Source of the DNA: Methyloversatilis universalis FAM5
GTDB taxonomy: Bacteria > Pseudomonadota > Gammaproteobacteria > Burkholderiales > Rhodocyclaceae
Direction of reading: 5' to 3'
DNA length: 64,000 nt
NCBI RefSeq assembly: GCF_000214035.2
Contig: NZ_AFHG01000059.1
Span: 372,001-436,000 of the forward strand
In this document: positions 55,107 to 63,251 of the stretch, one piece after another
How positions within the stretch are numbered: the first letter of the stretch is position 1
How the letters are laid out: every line of letters starts with the position of its first letter
Made by a program: the position numbers and the translations under genes
Notes under the pieces: model-generated
Database searches by the model: none
Told to the model about the DNA's origin: nothing
The model's input: only the letters and a program-made list of their open reading frames with translations

Positions 55107-56342
55107 TCAGACCAGTCCTTCGAAGGGGATGACGCCCACCGTGTCGCCCACCGCGACATTGCCGACGTGATCGTCGAGCACGATGATGCAGTTGGCGTCG
55201 CACATCGAGCGCAGGATGCCCGAGCCCTGGGCGCCGGTGACCGTGGCGTGCCAGCGGCCGTCGCGCAGTTCGAGGATGCCGCGCTGGTACTCGGTGCGGC
55301 CCGGCTGTTTCTTCATCGCGCTGCCGCTGATCGCGTCGAAGCGGATCGGCGCCGGCACCGGGGAGGCACCCATCAGCGTCAGCAGCGCCTCACGCGCGAA
55401 GAAGTAGAAGGTGATCATCGTCGCGACCGGATTGCCCGGCAGGCCGAACAGCAGCGTGTCGCGACCGCCCTTGGTCAGCCGGCCGAAAGCCATCGGCCGG
55501 CCGGGCTTCATCGCAATCTTCCAGAAGGTGACTTCGCCGAGCGCGGCGAGGATTTCGCGGACGAAATCGGCTTCGCCCACCGACACGCCGCCGCTGGTGA
55601 TGATGGCGTCCACCTCGCCGACCGCCGATTCGAGCGCGGCGGACAGCGCTTCGCGCGTGTCTCGCGCGACGCCGAGATCCACCACCTCGCAGCCGAGGCG
55701 GGTCAGCATGCCGGTCAGCGTGTAGCGGTTGCTGTCGTAGATGCCGCCTTCGCGCGGCGCGTCACCGATGGACATGACCTCGTCGCCGGTCGACAGCACG
55801 CCGACCCGCACGCGGCGCACCACGGTCAGTTCCGCCACGCCGAGCGAGGCGGCCAGACCGATGTCGGCCGGGCGCAGCAGGCGGCCGGCGCGCAGCGCGG
55901 CTTCGCCCGCCTTCAGGTCCTCGCCGGCGCGGCGACGGTTCTGACCGGCTTTCTGGCCGGGCGGAATGATCACCGTGTCGCCGTCCACCTTCGCGGTTTC
56001 CTGGATCGCAACGGTGTCGGCGCCACGCGGCATGACGGCGCCGGTCATGATGCGCACCGCCTGTCCCAGGCCGACTTCGCCGTCCCAGGCGTGGCCTGCG
56101 TAGGCGGTGCCGACCACGGTCAGGCGTGTTTCGGTATCTGCAGAAAGATCGGCGTGGCGCACGGCGTAGCCGTCCATCGCCGAGTTGTCGTGCGGCGGGA
56201 CGCTGACCGGCGAGATGACGTCTGCGGCGAGCACACGGCCCAGCGCGTCGCGCACCGGCACGCGCTGCGTACCGGCGACCCGCGTGCAGGCGGCGAGGAT
56301 GTGGGCGCGGGCGTCCGCGACCGGAGTGAAGCGATCAGTCAT
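55107..56342 (-). CDS. moeA: Molybdopterin molybdenumtransferase MoeA
   Basis: 411 residues; inserts molybdate into molybdopterin-AMP. Seen: N-terminal PVADARAHILAA, VPPHDNSAMDGYAVRHADL near residue 50, PRGADTVAIQE, STGDEVMSIGD and the MogA-like domain with DAIITSGGVSVGEADFV near residue 245, GLPGNPVATMITFYFF near residue 310. Length normal. Its ATG overlaps the mobA stop (ATGA). Transcribed after mobA. Confidence 0.95.
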   Translation of the reverse strand: MTDRFTPVADARAHILAACTRVAGTQRVPVRDALGRVLAADVISPVSVPPHDNSAMDGYAVRHADLSADTETRLTVVGTAYAGHAWDGEVGLGQAVRIMTGAVMPRGADTVAIQETAKVDGDTVIIPPGQKAGQNRRRAGEDLKAGEAALRAGRLLRPADIGLAASLGVAELTVVRRVRVGVLSTGDEVMSIGDAPREGGIYDSNRYTLTGMLTRLGCEVVDLGVARDTREALSAALESAVGEVDAIITSGGVSVGEADFVREILAALGEVTFWKIAMKPGRPMAFGRLTKGGRDTLLFGLPGNPVATMITFYFFAREALLTLMGASPVPAPIRFDAISGSAMKKQPGRTEYQRGILELRDGRWHATVTGAQGSGILRSMCDANCIIVLDDHVGNVAVGDTVGVIPFEGLV

Positions 56343-56932
56343 GAGGCATCGGGCCGCGCGGCGAGCGTGGCCAGTTCGTTGAGCGTGTTGATGTTGGCGA
56401 AGGCATCCGGATTGTCGTCGAATGGCACTTCGACCACCTTGAGCGCCGAGTACCAGAGGTCGACCTTGCGGCCGCCGCCTTCGAGAAATTCTGTCAGACC
56501 GGGCAGCACCTGCGCGCGCACCAGGCTGAATACCGGATGCGGCTGGTCGCCGGTGATGGCCACCGCGAGGTCCGCGCCTTCGCGCGCCAGCGCCGCGTGC
56601 AGCCGCGCGACCAGATCGAGCGGCAGGAAGGGCGAGTCGCAGGGGCTGGTGACCAGCAGTGGCGTCGTGCAGGCGCTCAGGCCCGCGTGCAGCCCGGCCA
56701 GCGGGCCGGCGAAGCCGGCTATCGCGTCGGGAGCGACCGGATGGCCGAAGGCGGCGTAACGCTCGATGTTCTGGTTGGCGTTGATGATGAGCGCATCGAC
56801 CTGCGGCGCCAGCCGGCGGATCACGTGCGCCACCATGGGTTCGTCACGGAAGGCCTGCAGGCCCTTGTCCACGCCGCCCATGCGGCGGCCGAGGCCGCCG
56901 GCCAGCACCAGCCCGGTGATCGCCTCAGTCAT
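56339..56932 (-). CDS. mobA: Molybdenum cofactor guanylyltransferase MobA
   Basis: 197 residues; adds GMP to make the bis-MGD cofactor used by formate dehydrogenase. Seen: GLVLAGGLGRRMGGVDKGLQ, NANQNIERYAAFG and VTSPCDSPFLP, standard MobA motifs. Start overlaps the fdhD stop (ATGA). The cofactor genes fdhD-mobA-moeA run as one transcription unit on the minus strand. Confidence 0.93.
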   Translation of the reverse strand: MTEAITGLVLAGGLGRRMGGVDKGLQAFRDEPMVAHVIRRLAPQVDALIINANQNIERYAAFGHPVAPDAIAGFAGPLAGLHAGLSACTTPLLVTSPCDSPFLPLDLVARLHAALAREGADLAVAITGDQPHPVFSLVRAQVLPGLTEFLEGGGRKVDLWYSALKVVEVPFDDNPDAFANINTLNELATLAARPDAS

Positions 56933-57792
56933 GCACCTTCCCCATCGCGCACGAAGCGCTGCATGCCGGTCAGCAGCAGGTAGTGCCTGCCCTGCGAGCG
57001 ACCGATCATCGTGATGCCCACCTGTTGCGCGATGTCGTAACCCATCTTCGTCAGCCCGGAGCGCGACACCAGGAAGGGGATGCCCATCTGCGCCGCCTTG
57101 ATCACCATTTCCGAGGTGAGCCGGCCGGTGGTGTAGAAGATCTTGTCGCCGCCCTCGACGCCATCCAGCCACATGTGGCCGGCGATCGCATCGACCGCGT
57201 TGTGGCGGCCGACGTCCTCGACGAAGTACAGCAGTTCGTCGCCGCGGAACAGCGCGCAGCCGTGCACCGCGCCCGCCTGCTTGTAGATGGTTTCGTGCTT
57301 GCGGACGACGTCGAGCATCGCGTACAGCGTCGATTCGGTCAGGCGCGCGTCTTCCGGCAGGCGGATGCGTTCAATGTCGTCCATCAGGTCACCGAACACG
57401 GTGCCCTGGCCACAGCCGGTGGTGACCGTCTTGGTCGCCATGCGCGCGTCGAGGTCGGCCACACCGGCGCGCGTGGTGACGGCGGCGGCGTTCACGTCCC
57501 AATCTACCTGCACCGACAGGATGTCCTCGATCGACGGCAGCAGGCGCTGGTTGCGCAGATAGCCGATCACCAGCGCCTCCGGCGCGCCGCCCAGGGTCAT
57601 CAGCGTGACCAGTTCGCGCTTGTCGAGATACACGGTCAGCGGGTGCTCGCCGGCGATCGCGGTGGGCACGGTTTCGCCGCGCTCGTTGATCGCGGGAATC
57701 TCTATCGTGGCCGGGCGTGCGGCGTCTGTGAGGGCGGGTCTGTGCATGTCGTGGACTGCGCTCTGTCGCAGTGCTTCGCTGTGCGGCGGCAT
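56929..57792 (-). CDS. fdhD: Formate dehydrogenase sulfurtransferase FdhD
   Basis: 287 residues; activates formate dehydrogenase by transferring sulfur to the bis-MGD cofactor. Seen: ALVIGYLRNQRLLPSIEDI, DLDARMATKTVTTGCGQG near residue 122-139, VHGCALFRGDELLYFVEDVGRHNA and FLVSRSGLTKMG. Instead of the CxxC loop of the E. coli protein, only one cysteine is visible at that place (TTGCGQGTV). This matches a variant branch of the family as I know it, and is not a frameshift. It overlaps mobA by 4 bases. Confidence 0.93.
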   Translation of the reverse strand: MPPHSEALRQSAVHDMHRPALTDAARPATIEIPAINERGETVPTAIAGEHPLTVYLDKRELVTLMTLGGAPEALVIGYLRNQRLLPSIEDILSVQVDWDVNAAAVTTRAGVADLDARMATKTVTTGCGQGTVFGDLMDDIERIRLPEDARLTESTLYAMLDVVRKHETIYKQAGAVHGCALFRGDELLYFVEDVGRHNAVDAIAGHMWLDGVEGGDKIFYTTGRLTSEMVIKAAQMGIPFLVSRSGLTKMGYDIAQQVGITMIGRSQGRHYLLLTGMQRFVRDGEGA

Positions 57793-57808
57793 GGGCCTTG
57801 GCTGGGCC

Positions 57809-58897
57809 TCAGCCGCCGATGTAGGACATTTCGATCTTGCGTGCCGCGGCGGTTTCGGCGGTGCGGATTTCAGAATAGCGGTCGCCGCGCTGCTGCCAGA
57901 TGGCGCCGATGGCCGAGGCCAGTTCGTCGTCGCTGCGGCCTTCGCGCAGCAGCGCGCGCAGGTCGTGCCCTTCGGTCGCGAAAAGACAGGTGAATATCTT
58001 GCCTTCGGTCGACAGCCGTGCGCGGGTACAGGACGAACAGAAGGCCTGGGTGACCGACGAAATGACGCCGATCTCGCCGCTGCCGTCGCGGTAGCGCCAG
58101 CGCTGCGCGACTTCGCCCGGGTAGTTCGGGTCGATCGGCTCGAGCGGCATGTCGGCGTCGATGCGGGCGATCACGTCGGCGCTGGGCAGCACTTCGTCCA
58201 TCTTCCAGCCGTTGCTGGAGCCCACATCCATGAACTCGATGAAGCGCACGATGTGCCCACTGCCCTTGAAATGGCGGGCCATCGGCACGATGGCGTGGTC
58301 GTTGGTACCGCGCTTGACCACCATGTTCACCTTGACCGGTGTCAGGCCGGCGGCATGCGCGGCGTCTATGCCCTCGAGCACGCGCTCGACCGGGAAATCG
58401 ACGTCGTTCATCATGCGGAAGGTCGGGTCGTCGATCGCGTCCAGACTGACCGTAACGCGGGTGAGGCCGGCGTCGCGCAGCGCACGCGCTTTCTGTTTCA
58501 GCAGCGCGCCATTGGTGGTCAGCGTCAGCTCCACCGGCAGTTTCGCCAGACGCTCGATCAGCTTTTCCACGTCCTTGCGCAGCAGCGGCTCGCCGCCGGT
58601 GATGCGCAGCTTGTTTACGCCGTGCGCGACGAAGATGCGCGCGATGCGTTCGATTTCCTCGAAACTCAGCAGCTCGCGGCGTGCCAGATAGGGGTAGTCC
58701 TTGTCGAACACCTCTTTCGGCATGCAGTAGACGCAGCGGAAGTTGCAGCGGTCGGTGACCGAAATGCGCAGGTCGCGTACCGGCCGGCCGCGCGTGTCGA
58801 GCAGCGTGCCGGTCGCGGGGATCGGCGTGGCCGGCACCACCGCCGCGGCGCGGCCGGCGGTGCGGATGTCCAGCAGATGTATGATCTTTTCGCTCAT
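57809..58897 (-). CDS. moaA: GTP 3',8-cyclase MoaA
   Basis: 362 residues; radical SAM enzyme for the first step of molybdopterin synthesis. Seen: N-terminal CxxxCxxC ([13 protein letters not shown]) near residue 53, GGEPLLRKD, and the C-terminal cluster [18 protein letters not shown], with a Gly-Gly C-terminus (YIGG) as in active MoaA. Start at 58897 ([10 protein letters not shown]); the longer open frame reaches across the divergent gene. Only 66 bases separate it from the DUF3305 gene on the other strand, so the region must hold two promoters. Confidence 0.95.
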   Translation of the reverse strand: MSEKIIHLLDIRTAGRAAAVVPATPIPATGTLLDTRGRPVRDLRISVTDRCNFRCVYCMPKEVFDKDYPYLARRELLSFEEIERIARIFVAHGVNKLRITGGEPLLRKDVEKLIERLAKLPVELTLTTNGALLKQKARALRDAGLTRVTVSLDAIDDPTFRMMNDVDFPVERVLEGIDAAHAAGLTPVKVNMVVKRGTNDHAIVPMARHFKGSGHIVRFIEFMDVGSSNGWKMDEVLPSADVIARIDADMPLEPIDPNYPGEVAQRWRYRDGSGEIGVISSVTQAFCSSCTRARLSTEGKIFTCLFATEGHDLRALLREGRSDDELASAIGAIWQQRGDRYSEIRTAETAAARKIEMSYIGG

Positions 58898-58963
58898 GGG
58901 CGGTGCGGCGTGAGCCGTTTGCGTGCTCCGGCTCCGTTTGACAGAAAGGCAGAGGAAGATTTC

Positions 58964-59494
58964 GTGGAAACCAGCCCCGTCACCCTCAGGTTGGCCGTGA
59001 TTATGGAGCGCAGGGTACTGCACAACAAGTGGACAGACCATGCATGGGAAGCGCGCGGCCTTCTTCCGGAAGGTCCGGAAAGCCCTGATGCGCCAAGGGT
59101 TTTTGCGCAGTCCGCCGAATCGACCCAGTGGATTTTCCCGCCGCTCGACCTCACGCTCTACACCGACGAGGCCGACAACTACCTGCTCAACGTGACCGCC
59201 GCCGAGCCGCGCATCTTCGTCATGTGGCGACCGGACGAGGACTTCGATCCGCCGGTGCGGCCGATGCAGATCAGCGCCAGTTACGGCGAGGCGGCGCGCT
59301 GGATGGATTCGGGCGAGAAGGTCGATGGCTTGCCGATGCCGGCCGACATGCGCGACTGGGTCGAGGATTTCGCGCGCCGCTTCCAGAAACCACCCGAACC
59401 GCGCAAGCCTAAGCGTTTCGCGAAGACCGGCGATGGCAACACGCACTATGGCGGCGTGCGCGCAGGCGCGGGTGGAGCTGAACGTGAGCGATGA
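58964..59494 (+). CDS. DUF3305 domain protein
   Basis: 176 residues. Matches the DUF3305 family by its pattern: [22 protein letters not shown], then [25 protein letters not shown] and [12 protein letters not shown]. Such genes accompany formate dehydrogenase clusters; function unknown. GTG at 58964 chosen because AGAGGAAGA precedes it; a later in-frame ATG (MERR) would cut the family N-terminus. It overlaps the next gene by 11 bases. Confidence 0.8.
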   Translation: METSPVTLRLAVIMERRVLHNKWTDHAWEARGLLPEGPESPDAPRVFAQSAESTQWIFPPLDLTLYTDEADNYLLNVTAAEPRIFVMWRPDEDFDPPVRPMQISASYGEAARWMDSGEKVDGLPMPADMRDWVEDFARRFQKPPEPRKPKRFAKTGDGNTHYGGVRAGAGGAERER

Positions 59495-60155
59495 TCCGGT
59501 CAAGGGCTTCCTCGGCCGCTGGTCACGGCTGAAACGCGAAGCTGCGGCGGCCGATGCGGTGACGCCGGTACCTCCGGCGGTAAAGCCGCCGGAGGCGGAC
59601 GCTGCGAATGCCGCGGCACCGCTACCGTCCGCGGCGCCGGCGCTGACCGAGGATGCCGCCCCCCCGCCGCTCGAATCGCTGGGCTTCGACTCTGACTATC
59701 GCGCCTTCCTCGGCCAGAAGGTGGATGAGGGGCTGAAGCGCGCGGCGCTGAAGAAGCTGTTCCACACGCCGCACTTCAACACGATGGACGGGCTGGACGT
59801 CTACATCGAGGACTTCAATCTGTACGAGCCCTTGCCGGCGTCCATGGTGTCGCAGCTCGCGCACGCGAAGGAAACGCTGAATCCCACGCTGCCGGCGGAC
59901 TGGCTCACCGCCACGCCGGACAGCCGGTCGTCTGCGGACGCCGCCGAACTGCCGGTCGCTCCGACCGACGACAGCGACGCTGCCGGGGCGACGGCTGCGG
60001 TGGAGGGCGGCGAAGCCGGTGCGGACGACCCGGAAGCGCTGCCTCGGGTCGGCACGGACGACAACGCCCGGGCGGTTCAGCCCGTCTCGTCCGCAGAGGT
60101 GTCGCAGGGGGTCGTGTCGCCCGGGGTTGAGGGAAGTCATTCAGGGTCGGAATAG
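59484..60155 (+). CDS. DUF3306 domain protein
   Basis: 223 residues; GTG start at 59484 with GGTGGAG in front. DUF3306 opening [12 protein letters not shown], a Pro/Ala-rich linker ([20 protein letters not shown]), the conserved middle [43 protein letters not shown] and a low-complexity acidic tail. Always seen beside DUF3305 and formate dehydrogenase genes; function unknown. Confidence 0.82.
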   Translation: MSDDPVKGFLGRWSRLKREAAAADAVTPVPPAVKPPEADAANAAAPLPSAAPALTEDAAPPPLESLGFDSDYRAFLGQKVDEGLKRAALKKLFHTPHFNTMDGLDVYIEDFNLYEPLPASMVSQLAHAKETLNPTLPADWLTATPDSRSSADAAELPVAPTDDSDAAGATAAVEGGEAGADDPEALPRVGTDDNARAVQPVSSAEVSQGVVSPGVEGSHSGSE

Positions 60156-60177
60156 TCCGTTCCTTTCTCGGGTGCTC

Positions 60178-60193
60178 TGGCACGAAGGCTGCA
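60178..60193 (+). promoter_or_regulatory. Candidate sigma-54 promoter before the ferredoxin gene
   Basis: TGGCACG-AAGG-CTGCA, with GG and GC ten bases apart as needed for the -24/-12 elements (consensus TGGCACG-N4-TTGCA, one mismatch). The start codon is 28 bases downstream. A nearby AATAGTCCGTTC (60151-60162) is identical over 12 bases to the left part of the palindrome at 31312. Confidence 0.45.
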
Positions 60194-60220
60194 GAAGCCT
60201 TGCCTGAGGAGCCCGACTGA

Positions 60221-62317
60221 ATGACCCATACACACAAGTCGGTCCGGCTGTGCGATTGCAATGGCACGGTCGAGATCGACATCAGAAGACTGGGGGACGC
60301 GCTGGACGGCGCGGACCCGTCCGCATTCCAGCCCGCCCGACAGCTGTGCGGCCGCGACGCTGACGCCTTTGCCGCTTCGCTGGGCAGCGACGACGTGATC
60401 GTCGGCTGTACCCAGGAAGCAGCGCTGCTGCGCGCGCTGGCCGACGATGCCGAGGCGAAGGCGGGCATCACCTTCGTCAATCTGCGCGACATCGGTGGCC
60501 GCAGCCCGCGCGGCAGCGACGCCACGCCGGCGATGGCTGCCCGTCTGGCCATCGCGCGACTGGCCGAGCCGGCGCCGGTACCTGCGGTGAGCTACGTCTC
60601 GGGCGGCCAGCTGCTCATCATCGGCCCGGCCGGTGCGGCGCTGGGCTGGGCGGCGGAAGCACAGCGTCAGTACGGCGAGGACATCGCGGTCAATGTGCTG
60701 ATCACCGCGCGCGACGGCAGCGAACTGCCGCTGCGCCGTGACTGGCCGGTCGTGAGCGGGCGCGACGTGGCGGTGAGCGGCTGGCTCGGCGCCTTCGACG
60801 TGAGCTGGTCGCGTGCCAATGCCATCGACCTCGACCGCTGCGTGCGCTGCAACGCCTGCATCGACGCCTGTCCCGAAGGCGCCATCGGCTACGACTACCA
60901 GATCGATCCGGACCGCTGCACCGGCCATCGCGCCTGCGTGACGGCCTGTGCCGACGTGGGCGCCATCGATTTCGCCGCCATCGGTGCGGGGCAGAGCGAG
61001 CGCTACGACCTGGTGCTGGACCTCAATGACCCGCCGCTGCTGCGCATGCCGCATCCGCCGCAGGGCTATGCCGCGCCCGGCCGTGATCCGCTCGACCAGT
61101 CGCTGGCGTTGCAGCGGCTCGCCGGCCTGGTGGGCGAATTCGAAAAGCCGAAGTTCTTCACCTACCGCAAGTCGGTGTGCGCCCACAGCCGCAACAGCAA
61201 GCAGGGCTGCAACCGCTGCATCGACACCTGTTCGACCGCGGCCATCCGCGCCGACGGCGACGGCGTGTTCGTCGAGCCGCATCTGTGCATGGGTTGCGGT
61301 GCCTGTGCGACAGTTTGTCCCAGTGGAGCCATGCGCTACGCCTATCCGTCCGCGTCCGATGTTGCGGTGCGCGTGAAGGCAGGCCTGCAGGCATGGCGTG
61401 CCGCAGGCGGCCACGCCCCGCGCGTGCTGTTCCACAGCGGCGAGCAGGGTGAGGCGCTGCTTGCGCTGACCGGACGCCGGCGCGGCCTGCCCGCCGACGT
61501 GCTGCCGGTGGCGGTGCATGACGTCGCGTCGGTCGGGCTGGAGCTGATGCTCGCGGCGCTGTGTTACGGCGCTGCACAATGCGTCATTCTGTCGCACGAC
61601 GATCAGCCGGACGCCTATCGCGAAGCGACTGCGGGCCAGATTGCGCTCGGCCGCACCGTGCTGGACGCGCTCGGTTATCCGGCGGCCGCACTGGCCGCGA
61701 TCACGGCGGACGAGCCGGCGGTGCTCACCCATGCGCTGGGAAGCGTCGCCGCACCGGAGTGGTCCTGTCCGCCTGCCAGTTTTGCGCTGCCGGTCGAGAA
61801 GCGCGGTGCGCTCGAGTTCTGCATCGATCACCTGGCCCGCCACGCGCCGCTGAAGGTAGACGCCATCGCGCTGCCGGCCGGTGCGCCCTTCGGCGCGGTC
61901 AGCATCAGGAAGGACGCCTGCACGCTGTGCATGAGCTGCGTCGGCGCCTGTCCGGCTTCGGCGCTGATGGACGGCGGCGAGCGGCCGGCACTGCGTTTCC
62001 TCGAGCGCAACTGCGTGCAGTGCGGCCTGTGCGTGAATACCTGTCCGGAGAACGCGCTGTCGCTCGAACCGCGTCTGCTGATCGGCGACGCGGTGCGGCG
62101 CGAGCGCACCCTGAACGAAGCCGAACCCTTCCACTGCATCAGCTGCGGCACGCCCTTCGGCACGAAGCAGATGATCGACGCGATGACCGGCCGCCTGTCC
62201 GCGCACTCGATGTTCGCCGGCGGTGATGCGCTGCGCCGCCTGCAGATGTGCGCCGACTGCCGCGTCATCGACCTGATGAAGGCGAAGGGCGGCGAAACCA
62301 CGGTGTTCGACACATGA
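60221..62317 (+). CDS. Multi-cluster 4Fe-4S ferredoxin-type protein
   Basis: 698 residues. At least six cysteine clusters: CVRCNACIDACPEG near residue 207, then CTGHRACVTACAD, CNRCIDTC, CMGCGACATVCPSG, CTLCMSCVGACPAS and CVQCGLCVNTCPEN, plus a C-terminal CISCGTPFGTK/CADC pair; an N-terminal CDCNG motif. No membrane segment or signal peptide. Probably an electron-transfer or cluster-carrying partner of the formate dehydrogenase. The next gene overlaps its stop (ATGA). It follows the DUF3306 gene after 65 bases. Confidence 0.85.
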   Translation: MTHTHKSVRLCDCNGTVEIDIRRLGDALDGADPSAFQPARQLCGRDADAFAASLGSDDVIVGCTQEAALLRALADDAEAKAGITFVNLRDIGGRSPRGSDATPAMAARLAIARLAEPAPVPAVSYVSGGQLLIIGPAGAALGWAAEAQRQYGEDIAVNVLITARDGSELPLRRDWPVVSGRDVAVSGWLGAFDVSWSRANAIDLDRCVRCNACIDACPEGAIGYDYQIDPDRCTGHRACVTACADVGAIDFAAIGAGQSERYDLVLDLNDPPLLRMPHPPQGYAAPGRDPLDQSLALQRLAGLVGEFEKPKFFTYRKSVCAHSRNSKQGCNRCIDTCSTAAIRADGDGVFVEPHLCMGCGACATVCPSGAMRYAYPSASDVAVRVKAGLQAWRAAGGHAPRVLFHSGEQGEALLALTGRRRGLPADVLPVAVHDVASVGLELMLAALCYGAAQCVILSHDDQPDAYREATAGQIALGRTVLDALGYPAAALAAITADEPAVLTHALGSVAAPEWSCPPASFALPVEKRGALEFCIDHLARHAPLKVDAIALPAGAPFGAVSIRKDACTLCMSCVGACPASALMDGGERPALRFLERNCVQCGLCVNTCPENALSLEPRLLIGDAVRRERTLNEAEPFHCISCGTPFGTKQMIDAMTGRLSAHSMFAGGDALRRLQMCADCRVIDLMKAKGGETTVFDT

Positions 62318-62970
62318 GCGCGCACACCACCGAACCGCTGCAGTTCGTGCGCGACCCGGTCAGCGACGAGGACCTGGCGCGCGCCAACCACTACGCGCTG
62401 ATTTCGCGTCTGTTCCATGCGGCGCCGGACGACGCGTTGCTGGACATGATGGCCGCGTCCGGCGACTGGCTGATCGACGAGGACGCGCCGGCCGTCGAGG
62501 CGGTGCGCATGGCCGAGGCGTGGAATGCGCTGTGCGGCGCCTGCTCCGCGATGGACGCCGAAGCCGCCCGACTGGAATTCGACGCGCTGTTCGGCGGCGT
62601 CGGCCGGCCGGCGGTCACGGTGTTCGGCTCCTTCTATCTGGCCGGCTTCGTCAATGAAAAGCCGCTGGCCGCGCTGCGTGGCGACCTGGCCGAACTGGGC
62701 TTTGCCCGCGCGCCGGGCGAAGCGCTGCCGGAGGACCACATCGCCGCAGTGTGCGACGTGATGCGCCTGCTGCTGAGCGATGCCAGCCGCACCGCCGCAG
62801 ACCGTACGGCGCTGCAGGACCGCTTCTTCGCCCGCCATGTTCAGCCCTGGTACGGCGCGCTGTGCGATGCGGTCGAGGCCGCCGCCGGCGCCAATTTCTA
62901 TCGACGTGTTTCGCAGTACGCACGCTGCTTTTTCGAGGTCGAGAAAGCGGCGCTGAGCATAGAACCATGA
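62314..62970 (+). CDS. TorD/DmsD-family redox enzyme maturation chaperone
   Basis: 218 residues; cytoplasmic all-helical chaperone that binds the Tat leader of a molybdoenzyme. Seen: LARANHYALISRLFHAAPDD, EFDALFGGVGRP near residue 90, and PEDHIAAVCDVMRLLL near residue 143 (the TorD-type EPDH-like hinge). Its target should be the formate dehydrogenase encoded next. Coupled to the ferredoxin gene by an ATGA overlap. Confidence 0.82.
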   Translation: MSAHTTEPLQFVRDPVSDEDLARANHYALISRLFHAAPDDALLDMMAASGDWLIDEDAPAVEAVRMAEAWNALCGACSAMDAEAARLEFDALFGGVGRPAVTVFGSFYLAGFVNEKPLAALRGDLAELGFARAPGEALPEDHIAAVCDVMRLLLSDASRTAADRTALQDRFFARHVQPWYGALCDAVEAAAGANFYRRVSQYARCFFEVEKAALSIEP

Positions 62971-63034
62971 CCTCACAACAACTGAAGAGCGCCATACCCC
63001 GAAACCGGGCAGTCATCACCAGGAGGACAGAGCA

Positions 63035-63235
63035 ATGACCGACAAAGCCAACCTGAAACGACGTCAGTTCCTGCTGACCGCGGGCGTCGGCGGCGTGAGC
63101 GCCGCGGCGGCCGTGGTCGCGGTGAAATCGGGCGGCAGCGATGCCGCGAAAACCGACACCGCGGCGCAGGCCGACCAGGGCGGATACCGCCTGACCGAGC
63201 ACGTGGCGGCCTACTACCGCACCGCCCGCGTCTGA
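63035..63235 (+). CDS. Small Tat-signal protein of formate dehydrogenase clusters
   Basis: 66 residues. Twin-arginine leader [13 protein letters not shown] with a hydrophobic core, then a short exported tail with a conserved-looking end [16 protein letters not shown]. This is the type of short Tat protein found just before the catalytic gene in such clusters; role unknown. AGGAGG lies a few bases before the ATG. Confidence 0.8.
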   Translation: MTDKANLKRRQFLLTAGVGGVSAAAAVVAVKSGGSDAAKTDTAAQADQGGYRLTEHVAAYYRTARV

Positions 63236-63251
63236 TCCGAGGAGAGCCGAC

